Shown: piece by piece, positions 17,981-26,161 of the stretch
How positions within the stretch are numbered: the stretch's first letter is position 1
How the letters are laid out: each line of letters starts with the position of its first letter
From: Pseudomonas viridiflava
GTDB taxonomy: Bacteria; Pseudomonadota; Gammaproteobacteria; Pseudomonadales; Pseudomonadaceae
DNA: 64,000 nt
Direction of reading: 5' to 3'
Assembly: GCF_900590885.1 (NCBI RefSeq)
Contig: NZ_UUON01000045.1
Coordinates: 62,001-126,000, forward strand
Translations under genes and position numbers: made by a program
Notes under the pieces: model-generated
Seen by the model: the letters and a program-made list of their open reading frames with translations, nothing else
Database searches by the model: none
Told to the model about the DNA's origin: nothing

Positions 17981-19027
17981 TCAGATAACCGGTGGTCGAG
18001 GGGTGTCGGCGCCGTTGTCGATGGGGAAACGCTCAGCGATGATTCCGTGGGGCACGCCCAGTGGGATGGCGCTGGCGGTGTCGAGGCGGGTCACTTGCTC
18101 GGCCGACAGCTGCACGTTCAAGGCGCCGAGGGTGGCGTCCAGCTGCGCGCGGGTGCGCGAGCCGAGGATCGGGATCAGCGCCGTGGTGGAGCGGCGCGCC
18201 TTTTCTCGCAGCCAGGCGATGGCGACGTGGGTCGGGCTGGCGTCCAGCTCGGCGGCAACCGCCAGCAGGGTGTCGAGTACTGCGGTTTCACGCGCGCTTT
18301 TCTCGGCGTGCACCAGAATGCCCATCTTGTTGGCGCGGTTGTCGCCTTGGGTTTCGCGGTACTTGCCGGTCAGGAAGCCGCCGCCCAGTGGCGACCACAA
18401 TGTAGCGCCCAAGCCCAGCGCTTCGGCCATCGGCAGCAGTTCGCGGTCGGCGGTGCGTTCGGCCAGGCTGTATTCCACCTGGATGCCGATGATCGGCGCG
18501 AAGTTGCGTACTTCGGCCAGCAAGTCGGCGCGGGCAATGCGCCAGGCGGGGAAGTTGGAGAGCCCAGCGTAGTGGATCTTGCCGGCGCGGACCAGGTCGT
18601 CGAAGCCGCGCAGAATCTCTTCCATGGGCGTGACGTTGTCGCTCATGTGCGCCCAGAGCAGGTCGATTCGCTCGGTGTTCAAGCGCTTGAGGCTTTCTTC
18701 GACGGCGCGCACCAGGTTCTTGCGATTGTTGCCCAGCTTGATCGTGCCTTCATCGGACGGTTGGGTGCGCAGGGTGTACTTGGTGGCGACGACCAAGTTG
18801 TCGCGCTCGGCGGCAATAAATTCCCCCAGCAGTTTTTCGGCCTGGCCGAACTGGTAGCCGTTGGCGGTATCGAGGAAGTTGCCGCCGGCTTCGAGGTAGC
18901 CATCGAAAATCGCCTTGGCCTCATCGCGCTCGGCGCCATGGCCCCAACCCGTACCGAAATTACCGGTGCCAAGCGCCAGTTCAGATACCTGCAGACCGCT
19001 ACGGCGGCCAAAGACTTTATTGCGCAT
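17981..19027 (-). CDS. Aldo/keto reductase
   Basis: A 348-residue NAD(P)H-dependent oxidoreductase of the AKR superfamily (YajO/Tas-like group). The catalytic tetrad is visible: Asp and Tyr in FLDTANGYQFG (about 52-58), Lys in VVATKYTLR, His in LLWAHMSD. The C-terminal ILGSRTRAQLDATLGAL is the usual cofactor-phosphate-binding segment. The physiological substrate is unknown. A sigma-70 promoter and a perfect-arm palindrome lie just upstream, so it is probably repressed by a transcription factor not encoded next to it. Confidence 0.88.
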   Translation of the reverse strand: MRNKVFGRRSGLQVSELALGTGNFGTGWGHGAERDEAKAIFDGYLEAGGNFLDTANGYQFGQAEKLLGEFIAAERDNLVVATKYTLRTQPSDEGTIKLGNNRKNLVRAVEESLKRLNTERIDLLWAHMSDNVTPMEEILRGFDDLVRAGKIHYAGLSNFPAWRIARADLLAEVRNFAPIIGIQVEYSLAERTADRELLPMAEALGLGATLWSPLGGGFLTGKYRETQGDNRANKMGILVHAEKSARETAVLDTLLAVAAELDASPTHVAIAWLREKARRSTTALIPILGSRTRAQLDATLGALNVQLSAEQVTRLDTASAIPLGVPHGIIAERFPIDNGADTPRPPVI

Positions 19028-19056
19028 ACAAGGACTCCTGAGGCAGTGATGTGTCT

Positions 19057-19076
19057 TACATGTTTAGAAACATGTA
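19057..19076. promoter_or_regulatory. Operator-like palindrome TACATGTTT-AG-AAACATGTA
   Basis: Nine-base perfect arms around a 2-bp centre. It lies 30 bp upstream of the reductase start and directly after the predicted -10 box, overlapping the expected transcription start. This is the position expected for a dimeric repressor such as a TetR-type protein. No such regulator gene is adjacent. Confidence 0.6.
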
Positions 19077-19079
19077 TTT

Positions 19080-19108
19080 AATATGATCGCGGTAATTTAT
19101 TCGGTCAA
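19080..19108 (-). promoter_or_regulatory. Sigma-70 promoter of the aldo/keto reductase
   Basis: On the minus strand TTGACC (19108-19103), 17 bp, then CATATT (19085-19080). Spacing is ideal and both hexamers are close to consensus. The start site would fall at about 19073, inside the palindrome at 19057-19076. Confidence 0.6.
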
Positions 19109-19160
19109 GGGGCTTTTTGCTGCTGGCGTTTTCTGACAGGGGGCTCTGCCTGGCTGCGGC

Positions 19161-19229
19161 ACTTGTGCCGGCTACACCTTTCGCCTGGACGAGCAGGGCA
19201 AGATTTCGCGGCTGGATATTTCGCTGTAG
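19161..19229 (+). pseudogene. Possible C-terminal remnant of a SnoaL-like protein
   Basis: In one frame the DNA encodes TCAGYTFRLDEQGKISRLDI and then SL before a TAG. This resembles the last strand pair of nuclear-transport-factor-2/SnoaL-like proteins. The frame runs only back to a TGA at 19134 and has no start, so it would be a decayed remnant left between the reductase and the ATPase. The match is short and made by eye. Confidence 0.3.
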
Positions 19230-19244
19230 GTCATACTGGCAGGC

Positions 19245-20348
19245 ATGACTTTCGACTCGCCCCTCAGTGCCTACCAACACGCCATCACCCAGCAGGGGTT
19301 TGTCGCCGACGCCGCCCAGCGCCAGGCGGTGGCAGCCCTGCAGGCCTGCCATGAAGCCTTGCATCAGGGCCGTTCGCCGATCAGCGGCGTCTATCTGTGG
19401 GGGCCGGTGGGGCGGGGCAAAACCTGGTTGATGGACCAGTTCTACCAGAGCCTGCGGGTGCCGGCGCGGCGCCAGCACTTTCATCACTTCATGGGCTGGG
19501 TGCATCAGCGCCTGTTCCAGCTCACCGGTACCCATGACCCGTTGCAGGCCCTGGCGCGCGAACTCGGCCAGGACGTGCGCGTGCTGTGTTTTGACGAGTT
19601 GTTCGTCAATGACATTGGCGATGCGATCATCCTCGGCCGCCTGTTCCAGGTGATGTTCGAGGAGGGAGTGGTGATGGTCTGCACCTCCAACCAGCCGCCC
19701 GACCAGCTGTATGCCGATGGCTTCAACCGTGAGCGCTTTCTACCGGGCATCGCTGCGCTTAAACAGCATATGCAGGTGGTGGCGGTAGATGGAGGTGAAG
19801 ACCATCGCCTGCACCCAGGTGTGGGTGTTCAGCGCTATTGGGTGAATCAGCCGGATGCGCTGGCGAACGTGTTCCGGCAGTTGGCCGAAGGGCAGGTGGC
19901 AAGCACTGGGCCAGTCAGGGTCGGCCACCGCTGCATTGCGGCGGTGCAGTCCAGTGACAGCGTGCTGTGGTGTCGTTATGCCGAGCTGTGCGAGCAGCCC
20001 CTGGCGGCGATGGATTTCATGCTGTTGTGCGATCGCTACACGGCCATCCTGCTGGGCGAGGTGCCGAACCTGAGCGCGCAGAAACGTCCGGGCCGGATTG
20101 CACGCGGCACCGAAGACGGCGCCGAGCGTGTGGTCGCCGGTGATCGTGAGCTGCCGCAGTTGTCAGTGCACGATGACAGCGTGCGGCGGTTCATCGCCTT
20201 GGTGGACGAGTGCTACGACCGTAAGGTGCCGCTTTACATCGAGGCCCAGGTGCGGCTGGAGTGCCTGTACACCGAGGGTTACCTGGAGTTTCCTTTCCGT
20301 CGCACCCTGAGCCGGTTGCAAGAGATGCAACGGCAGCGCTTTGGCTGA
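19245..20348 (+). CDS. AFG1/ZapE-type P-loop ATPase
   Basis: A 367-residue ATPase of the AFG1/ZapE family, whose members act in division-ring constriction (ZapE) or membrane-protein quality control (Afg1). The Walker A is VYLWGPVGRGKTWLMD (about 49-64), the Walker B VLCFDELFVNDIGDA (about 110), sensor CTSNQPPDQLYADG, and the C-terminal EGYLEFPFRRTLSRL. The family's N-terminal YQHAITQQGF is present. Pseudomonads usually carry a second, closer ZapE, so I give no symbol. The ATG at 19245 has a weak ribosome binding site. Confidence 0.82.
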   Translation: MTFDSPLSAYQHAITQQGFVADAAQRQAVAALQACHEALHQGRSPISGVYLWGPVGRGKTWLMDQFYQSLRVPARRQHFHHFMGWVHQRLFQLTGTHDPLQALARELGQDVRVLCFDELFVNDIGDAIILGRLFQVMFEEGVVMVCTSNQPPDQLYADGFNRERFLPGIAALKQHMQVVAVDGGEDHRLHPGVGVQRYWVNQPDALANVFRQLAEGQVASTGPVRVGHRCIAAVQSSDSVLWCRYAELCEQPLAAMDFMLLCDRYTAILLGEVPNLSAQKRPGRIARGTEDGAERVVAGDRELPQLSVHDDSVRRFIALVDECYDRKVPLYIEAQVRLECLYTEGYLEFPFRRTLSRLQEMQRQRFG

Positions 20349-20495
20349 GATTGTTACGGCTAAAAACGCGGCATTACTTTCGCGTTTTCACGCAGATATT
20401 TGTAGTTAATCTCCTTCATTCTGCGCCCGCTCCGCGCTTACAATCGTGCACCTCAAAGGGAGCCGATTCCCTTGTTGCCGTGATCGAGGAAGGAA

Positions 20496-20987
20496 ATGGA
20501 CACCCCAGATATCCTGGTGTTGCAAGCCAGCTACACCAACCCCGTGCATGCCGAAGCGATTGGTCGTGTGCTCAACCATTACGCCGAAGACCCGATGGGG
20601 GGAAGCCATAGCCTGCCTGCCGACCTCCTGGAGCAATTGCCGGCCGAACTGGCCAAGCGTCCCCACGCCTTCAGTGTGCTGGCTTTTGTCGGCGGTGAGC
20701 CGGCGGGCCTGGTGAACTGCTTCGAGGGGTTCTCCACCTTTGCCTGCAGGCCTCTGGTTAACGTGCATGACGTCGTGGTGATGGCGTCGTTTCGTGGCCT
20801 GGGGCTGAGCCAGAAAATGCTGCAGAAGGTCGAGGAAATTGCCCGGCAGCGTGGTTGCTGCAAGATCACGCTGGAGGTGCTCGAAGGCAACGCGGTGGCC
20901 CAGTCGGCCTACCGGAAGTTTGGTTTTGAGGATGCCAAGTTTGACCCGGAGTTTGGGCGCATGTTGTTCTGGAGCAAACCGCTTTAA
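20496..20987 (+). CDS. GNAT family N-acetyltransferase
   Basis: A 163-residue acyl-CoA-dependent acetyltransferase. The acetyl-CoA-binding motif A is around residues 85-110 (VNVHDVVVMASFRGLGLSQKM, a variant of R/QxxGxG/A), and motif B is ITLEVLEGNAVAQSAYRKFGF. The substrate is unknown. The ATG follows AGGAAGGAA. No operon partner; the next gene is convergent. Confidence 0.82.
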   Translation: MDTPDILVLQASYTNPVHAEAIGRVLNHYAEDPMGGSHSLPADLLEQLPAELAKRPHAFSVLAFVGGEPAGLVNCFEGFSTFACRPLVNVHDVVVMASFRGLGLSQKMLQKVEEIARQRGCCKITLEVLEGNAVAQSAYRKFGFEDAKFDPEFGRMLFWSKPL

Positions 20988-20999
20988 TAACTAACGGGC

Positions 21000-21027
21000 A
21001 AAAAAAAGGCGCCATTAAATGGCGCCA
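21000..21027 (-). terminator. Intrinsic terminator of the small exported protein gene
   Basis: GGCGCCATTTAATGGCGCC on the minus strand followed by seven T. It sits 50 bp after the stop codon of the 73-residue gene. On the plus strand the hairpin is not followed by T, so it is mainly a leftward terminator. Confidence 0.75.
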
Positions 21028-21076
21028 AGTTAACCTTAGCCATAGGAGCACAATGGCACAGGGTAGTGCGGGTAAA

Positions 21077-21298
21077 TCAGCCTTTCGGTTGTTGCTCGGC
21101 AGTGGTTTGTTCTGCCGTTACCGGTTTAACATCTTTGCCGTCGGCGGCTGCGATACGTTCGTTAGTGCTGTGGAGCTGGTTCTGTTCGAAGGCGAAGCTC
21201 TTGTAGAATTCTTTTGAACGCTCCGAGCCGCCTTCTGCCAAAGCGGCGGCGGAGGTCAGTGTCATCAGGCTGGCAAGCAGTACGGTGGAGAGTTTCAT
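21077..21298 (-). CDS. Small exported protein of unknown function
   Basis: A 73-residue protein with a clear Sec signal peptide (KLSTVLLASLMTLTSAAALA, cleavage after about residue 21). The mature part is highly charged and Gln/Glu-rich: EGGSERSKEFYKSFAFEQNQ and a KPVTAEQTTAEQQPKG tail. No domain is recognised. A ribosome binding site is present (GGGAACACTGCC). It lies downstream of a TonB receptor gene on the same strand with a 142-bp gap, so it probably has its own promoter. Confidence 0.7.
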   Translation of the reverse strand: MKLSTVLLASLMTLTSAAALAEGGSERSKEFYKSFAFEQNQLHSTNERIAAADGKDVKPVTAEQTTAEQQPKG

Positions 21299-21440
21299 GG
21301 CAGTGTTCCCATTAAGAATAATCGGTATCCGGTCGCTCCTTGATCAGATGATGGGGGGAACTATGGAGCGATTTTATTAAGTGGGAATTAACTCAACTCT
21401 GATGGAAACTTAACGCTTTTGTTAACTTTGGGATGGGTGC

Positions 21441-23681
21441 TTAAAGCCGCCAATCCAGTGCAAGCGTGACGGCGCGTGGGTCGCCCCAATAAACACCATT
21501 ATAAAAGCCGACGCGTTCGTAATATTTTTTATCAAATAGGTTATTGATATTGAGCGAGGCTGAAAGCTGCTCGTCGAATTGATACCGAGACATCAGGTTG
21601 ACCACGGTGTAGGCCTGTTGGCTAATCTTTGCGCGGGTGGTGATCAAGTCGCCTTGGCTATCCGTCGCGCCCGTCGGCCGATTGCCGAAATCATAGATTT
21701 CGCTCTGCCAGTTCACGGCGCCGCCGACCGTCAGCTTGCGCCAGGCACCCGGCAGCCGGTAGGCGCTGGACACCTTCAACAGGTTCAGGGGCTGCCCGGT
21801 ATTGTTGCGTTTGCCCGAGCCATTCAGCGAGTGGGTGTAGGTGTAGCCTGCCGTGAGGTTCCAGTCGGGCATGACTTCACCGGCGACCTCCAGTTCGAAG
21901 CCATTGACCTTGTTACCCTTACCACTTGACTTGTAGTACTCCTCGCCGGTGGTCGGGTTCGGCGCTACCGAGTCGTCCAGTTCGGCGACGTTGTCCTGGG
22001 TGCTCCAGAAATACGCCGCCGCCAGGTTCAAGCGCTCCTGCAACAGGCTGCCCTTGAGGCCCACTTCATAGTTGCTGCCCACCACCGGTTCCAGGTACTT
22101 CTTGTTGGCATCGCGCAGGCTTTGGGGCTTGAAGATATCGGTGTAGCTCGCGTAAACCGTGTACTGCGGCGTCACGTCATAAAGCAGCCCGGCGTAAGGG
22201 GTCCACATGTCATTGTGGGTCTGGGAGGTCTTGCCTTCGGCCTTCAACTGGTCGTTGTCGTAATATTCCGGCGCCGCGCTTTTTAACTCCCAGCTGCCAT
22301 AGCGGCTGCCCAATACGGCGTGCAAACGCTCGGTCAGGCTCAGGCGCGTGGCCAGGTAGCCGGCCTTTTGCTGTTTGCTGCTGTGTTCACCCTTGAGGCC
22401 GGTGACCGTGTCGGGGAACTTGCCGATCCCGCCCATGTACTTCCAGTCATCGATCACGTCATAGCCGTCGGGCGTCTGGCCTCTGCGCATAAACGGCGAA
22501 ACATCCCGTTGCGTCGCCTCGCCATAGCCCATCATCAGTGCGTGTTCGCGACCCAGCAGTGCATAGCTGCCGCCCAGGTTGAGGTCGACCGCTTCCATTC
22601 TGGAGGTGCCGCGCATGTGGCTGGACCACGCATACATACCGCTGCGGTCTGCATTGGGGAAACCTTCACCGCCGTAGTACACCTTGCCATCGGTGTCGCT
22701 TTGCCGATGGGTGTAGGCGGCTTTCAGGTGCCAGTCGCCGGCCAGTCGGTGATCGAGCGTGGCGAAGGCGGTCTTGTCGGTCAGCGGCCAGGAACTCCAG
22801 TGCGCCGCCATATTGGTGGAGCGCGACAGCCCGGCCTTGCCGCCCTGGCTGTTCCAGTACGGCACGGTGCCCCATGAGGTGCCTTGTACCTGCTTGTTCT
22901 GGTAATCGAAGCCGACGGCGAGCACGGTGTCGTCCGACAGGTCGCCTTCGAGAATGCCGTAGCCAACTGCGCGCTGCAGGGCATAGTGGTCACGGAAGGA
23001 TTTGCTGTCGCGGTAGGCCAGTACGGTGCGCCCGCGCAACCTGCCATCGAAGGCCAGCGGGCCGCCCACGTCTACGTAACTGTAATAGTTGTCGTGGCTG
23101 CCACCACTGAGACCGGTTTTGGCCTGCCACTGGGCGGTGGGGCGCTTGCGCACCATATTGATGGTCGCCGACGGGTCGCCCGCGCCAGTGGTCAGGCCCG
23201 TAGCGCCGCGTACCACCTCGATGCGGTCATAGATGATGGTGTCTGCGTCGGACTTCATGTAGCCAAACGTATTGAGCATCCCGTCGATCTGGAAGTTGTT
23301 GATGCCATAGCCACGTGAGGAATAGGACACGCGGTCGGAATCGTTGTGCTGAACGTTGACCCCGGTGGTCTGGCGCAGCACGTCGGTCAAGGTGTTGAGG
23401 TTGAAATCATCCATCTGCTGGCGGGTGATCACCGAGATCGATTGCGGGGTTTCCTTGACGGACAGGTTCAGGCGCGTGGCGGTGCTCATCGCGCCCGTGG
23501 TGTAGGCGCCAGTGTGCTCGGTGGTGGTGCCCAGGCCTTCGGCCGTGATACTGGTGGCGCCGAGCTCGAAGGGTTTGGCCGGGAGGTGTTCGCGGTCGGT
23601 TTCGGCCAGCAGTTGCGGGCTCAATGCCAGGCTGAAGAGGCCACAGGTGAAGGTCATGCATCGGGTAAAAGGCGCAAACAT
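21441..23681 (-). CDS. TonB-dependent siderophore receptor
   Basis: Outer-membrane receptor for a ferric siderophore, 746 residues as precursor. The signal peptide covers residues 1-26. There is no STN domain, so it should be a pure transporter and not a transducer. The plug starts near 60 (KETPQSISVITRQQMDDF, YSSRGYGINNFQIDGM, YDRIEVVRGATGLTTGAGDPSATINMVRK), then a 22-strand barrel ends in VTLALDWRL. The start ATG at 23681 follows AAGGAGTCTTCCGCG. A Fur-box-like site lies upstream. The exact siderophore cannot be told from the sequence; the FhuA/FpvA-like group is likely. Confidence 0.92.
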   Translation of the reverse strand: MFAPFTRCMTFTCGLFSLALSPQLLAETDREHLPAKPFELGATSITAEGLGTTTEHTGAYTTGAMSTATRLNLSVKETPQSISVITRQQMDDFNLNTLTDVLRQTTGVNVQHNDSDRVSYSSRGYGINNFQIDGMLNTFGYMKSDADTIIYDRIEVVRGATGLTTGAGDPSATINMVRKRPTAQWQAKTGLSGGSHDNYYSYVDVGGPLAFDGRLRGRTVLAYRDSKSFRDHYALQRAVGYGILEGDLSDDTVLAVGFDYQNKQVQGTSWGTVPYWNSQGGKAGLSRSTNMAAHWSSWPLTDKTAFATLDHRLAGDWHLKAAYTHRQSDTDGKVYYGGEGFPNADRSGMYAWSSHMRGTSRMEAVDLNLGGSYALLGREHALMMGYGEATQRDVSPFMRRGQTPDGYDVIDDWKYMGGIGKFPDTVTGLKGEHSSKQQKAGYLATRLSLTERLHAVLGSRYGSWELKSAAPEYYDNDQLKAEGKTSQTHNDMWTPYAGLLYDVTPQYTVYASYTDIFKPQSLRDANKKYLEPVVGSNYEVGLKGSLLQERLNLAAAYFWSTQDNVAELDDSVAPNPTTGEEYYKSSGKGNKVNGFELEVAGEVMPDWNLTAGYTYTHSLNGSGKRNNTGQPLNLLKVSSAYRLPGAWRKLTVGGAVNWQSEIYDFGNRPTGATDSQGDLITTRAKISQQAYTVVNLMSRYQFDEQLSASLNINNLFDKKYYERVGFYNGVYWGDPRAVTLALDWRL

Positions 23682-23773
23682 CGCGGAAGACTCCTTGTCG
23701 TCTTTGTGGCCACCCCGGAAAGGGAAGGCCATGGCTCAGAGACGAAAGGAGAAGGGGAACTTTAGGCTTAAAC

Positions 23774-23789
23774 GAGAATGATTGTTATC
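23774..23789. promoter_or_regulatory. Fur-box-like site
   Basis: GAGAATGATTGTTATC, on the minus strand GATAACAATCATTCTC, close to the Fur consensus built of GATAAT units. It lies about 93 bp upstream of the siderophore receptor start, where iron-dependent repression would be expected. Confidence 0.65.
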
Positions 23790-23795
23790 TTTCTG

Positions 23796-25553
23796 TTACA
23801 AGCCCGGCGCTTCCTGAAGCACCACATCGGCCGTGTTGACCTTTTTCGGCTTGATCATGCTGAAGTCAATCAATGCCTTCTGCTGGCGCGCGTAGGGGTT
23901 GCCGATCATCAACGGACGCGGCTTGAAACTATCGCTCACCAGGCTCTTGCTACGGTCCAGTTCATTGAAACTCAGCCCGGCCATGTCGGCCCAGGTGTGA
24001 ATCAATTGCGAGCTGCTGTAAGGCCGTTGCAAGTCGCCGGCGAAGCTCCAGTCGTGGCTTTCGCGCCACTTCGGCGAGGCATAGGCCATGAACGGAATGG
24101 TGTACATCGGCGCCGTCGGTTTGCCTTCGTTGCGTCCCAGGGTGGCGTGGCCGGCGGAGTCGAACACGTCTTCGCCGTGGTCCGACAGGTACAGCAGGAA
24201 GCCGTTCGGATCGGTCTTGGCGTAGTCCTTGATCAGGCTCGACACCACGAAGTCGTTGTACAGCACCGCATTGTCGTAGCTGTTGTAGACCGGCAGTTGG
24301 TCGTCGCTGATGCCGGCGGGCACGCCTTGGCGATCGGTGAACTTGTCGAACGTCGGTGGGTAGCGGTACTGGTAGCTCATGTGGGTACCGAGCAGGTGCA
24401 CCACAATAAATTTGCGCTCGGCCGGATCGGCCAGCGCCTTGGAGAACGGCTCAAGCACATCGCCGTCATATTGGCGGGCATTCTGGTTGCGGTTGTTGTT
24501 GAGGTACACCTGCTCGTCGGCCTGTTCGGAAAAGGTCGTGAGCATGGTGTTGCGCTTGGTCATGGTCTGCTGGTTGGTGATCCAGTAGGTCTTGTAGCCG
24601 GCCTGTTTCATCACACTGACAATCGACGGCGTCTTCAGGTACAGATCGGGGTTCTCTTCGTCGGCGAACGTCAGCACCTGCTGCAGCGCCTCGATGGTAT
24701 AGGGGCGCGGGGTGATGACGTTGTCGAACACCGCCAGTTGGTCGCGCAGTTTGTCCAGTTCCGGCGTGGTGTTGCGCGGGTAACCGTAGAGGCTCATGCG
24801 CTGGCGGTTGGTGGATTCGCCGATCACCAGCACCAGGGTCGAGGGCTGGCCGGCCATGCTGTCCTTGAGGTTGGTCAAGGGCGGGATCTGGCTGGCGCTG
24901 TCGAGCATGCCTTGCATGTTGTCCAGCTGCTGGGTGTAGCGGTGGTAGCCGACGATCATCTGCCACGGCACGGCTGGTTCGATGCGGGCTTCAAAGCGGT
25001 CGATGGCATCTTCCAGGGTGTCGCTGCGGGCGATCTGTTTGACGAGCGGGTAGCCGATGATGGCCACCAGGATCGCCGTCGCCGCTACCAGCGCCTGGCC
25101 ACGTGGCAGGTAGACCGGGCGCACGCGAGTCCACAGGAAGATTGCGACGGCGGTGTGGGCAATGAACGCCAGCACGATCCACCAGGCGAAATATTGGGTG
25201 AGGTATTCGCCGGCTTCAGAGATGTTCGATTCGAACATGATGAAGATGACGCTTTGGGAAAATTCCTGCTGGTAGACGAAAAAATAACCCAGGCTGGCCA
25301 TGGAACAGGCCCACAGCACCACGCCGATAATGGCAGCGAGCAAACGTGTACGACGCGGGAATACCAGAAGAGGCGCGAGCCAGATCGCGCTCATGAAGAA
25401 GGCTTGGCGAAACCCACTGAAGCCGGAGGTGCCGCTGAGCTGGATCAGCAGTTGGGTGATACCCGAGAAGTACCAGAAAAACACGAATAGCCAGCCAAGA
25501 CCGGCCCAATCAAAGCCTTTCGCAGACTTGATGCTGCGTTTGAACATTGCCAT
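23796..25553 (-). CDS. Phosphoethanolamine transferase (CptA/EptA-like)
   Basis: Inner-membrane enzyme that transfers phosphoethanolamine from phosphatidylethanolamine to lipopolysaccharide. About five N-terminal transmembrane helices occupy residues 15-165, followed by a periplasmic alkaline-phosphatase-fold domain. Conserved parts are VIGESTNRQRMSLYGYPRNT, the catalytic Thr in PRPYTIEALQQ (about 285), LLGTHMSYQYRYP and YLSDHGEDVFD. It is 585 residues from the ATG at 25553 (GGAG 7 bp upstream); a TTG at 25565 is less likely. Whether the acceptor is core heptose or lipid A is not decidable. Confidence 0.87.
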   Translation of the reverse strand: MAMFKRSIKSAKGFDWAGLGWLFVFFWYFSGITQLLIQLSGTSGFSGFRQAFFMSAIWLAPLLVFPRRTRLLAAIIGVVLWACSMASLGYFFVYQQEFSQSVIFIMFESNISEAGEYLTQYFAWWIVLAFIAHTAVAIFLWTRVRPVYLPRGQALVAATAILVAIIGYPLVKQIARSDTLEDAIDRFEARIEPAVPWQMIVGYHRYTQQLDNMQGMLDSASQIPPLTNLKDSMAGQPSTLVLVIGESTNRQRMSLYGYPRNTTPELDKLRDQLAVFDNVITPRPYTIEALQQVLTFADEENPDLYLKTPSIVSVMKQAGYKTYWITNQQTMTKRNTMLTTFSEQADEQVYLNNNRNQNARQYDGDVLEPFSKALADPAERKFIVVHLLGTHMSYQYRYPPTFDKFTDRQGVPAGISDDQLPVYNSYDNAVLYNDFVVSSLIKDYAKTDPNGFLLYLSDHGEDVFDSAGHATLGRNEGKPTAPMYTIPFMAYASPKWRESHDWSFAGDLQRPYSSSQLIHTWADMAGLSFNELDRSKSLVSDSFKPRPLMIGNPYARQQKALIDFSMIKPKKVNTADVVLQEAPGL

Positions 25554-25711
25554 CCAGCGCTCCAACCCGATAGTTCTTCAGTCGACGCGCAGGGCTGCAC
25601 GCAACAGAGGCCGCCGGTGTGGGGCGGCCCTTCGGGCGGGAGTATCGGGAGGGGCATGTGAAAACTTTGTGAGATTTTTGTAGGTGATATCTTACAAAGC
25701 GTTTGCAGAGC

Positions 25712-25891
25712 TCAGCAGAGCGCGGGCTGTGCGCCGGAGGGCTGGTCCAGCTGGGCTTGAATGATGTGCGAGCGCAGGCGCATGACTTCCTGCTGCAGCT
25801 GTTCGCGCTCGTCTTTCAACTGGCGCAATTCGTCGCGACGGATAGTGACGTAGAGGGTCTGTGGCGGACGGGTCATCTGTGCAGTGCTCAT
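25712..25891 (-). CDS. Small DUF6026-type protein, coiled-coil
   Basis: A 59-residue gene that is easily missed. It begins STAQMTRPPQTLYVTIRRDE, continues LRQLKDEREQLQQEVMRLRS and ends AQPALC. The middle is a heptad-rich helix (about 20-45). The ATG at 25891 has GAGG 7 bp upstream. Composition and codon use are Pseudomonas-like, and I recall the DUF6026 family as matching. Function unknown; a short coiled coil suggests self-association. It lies between the transferase and the divergent gnd operon. Confidence 0.7.
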   Translation of the reverse strand: MSTAQMTRPPQTLYVTIRRDELRQLKDEREQLQQEVMRLRSHIIQAQLDQPSGAQPALC

Positions 25892-26059
25892 TGCTTACCT
25901 CGCAAATAGCCGGTGTGTCGCGGTGTGCCAGAACGCTTGAGTCGAGGTTCTCGGCAGCAGTCGGGGCAATTCTGAATTCTTTTTGCGAGCAATGGAACTT
26001 TTTTATTTTTGGCGGTCGTGTGACTTTTTGTGCCGTGATGGTGAAACGATGGCAACTTT

Positions 26060-26076
26060 TTGTCATGAAACTACAC
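26060..26076. promoter_or_regulatory. HexR-like operator upstream of gnd-zwf
   Basis: TTGTCATGAAACTACAC agrees with the gammaproteobacterial HexR pattern (TTGTAATTAAATTACAA) at 13 of 17 positions. It lies about 85 bp before gnd. HexR represses glucose-6-phosphate catabolism and is released by 2-keto-3-deoxy-6-phosphogluconate. The match is by eye. Confidence 0.4.
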
Positions 26077-26161
26077 GGATCGGCTCTGGACTAACCCTCA
26101 TTAGCCTCATTGCGCTATAAACTATGTCACACATTTATTTAGTAGTTAGGAGCATCAGCAC

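Noticed and set aside
25692..26066. Arg/Ala-rich 124-codon frame on the minus strand
   Set aside because: Out of frame with the well-supported 59-residue gene in the same place; no motif and unnatural composition.
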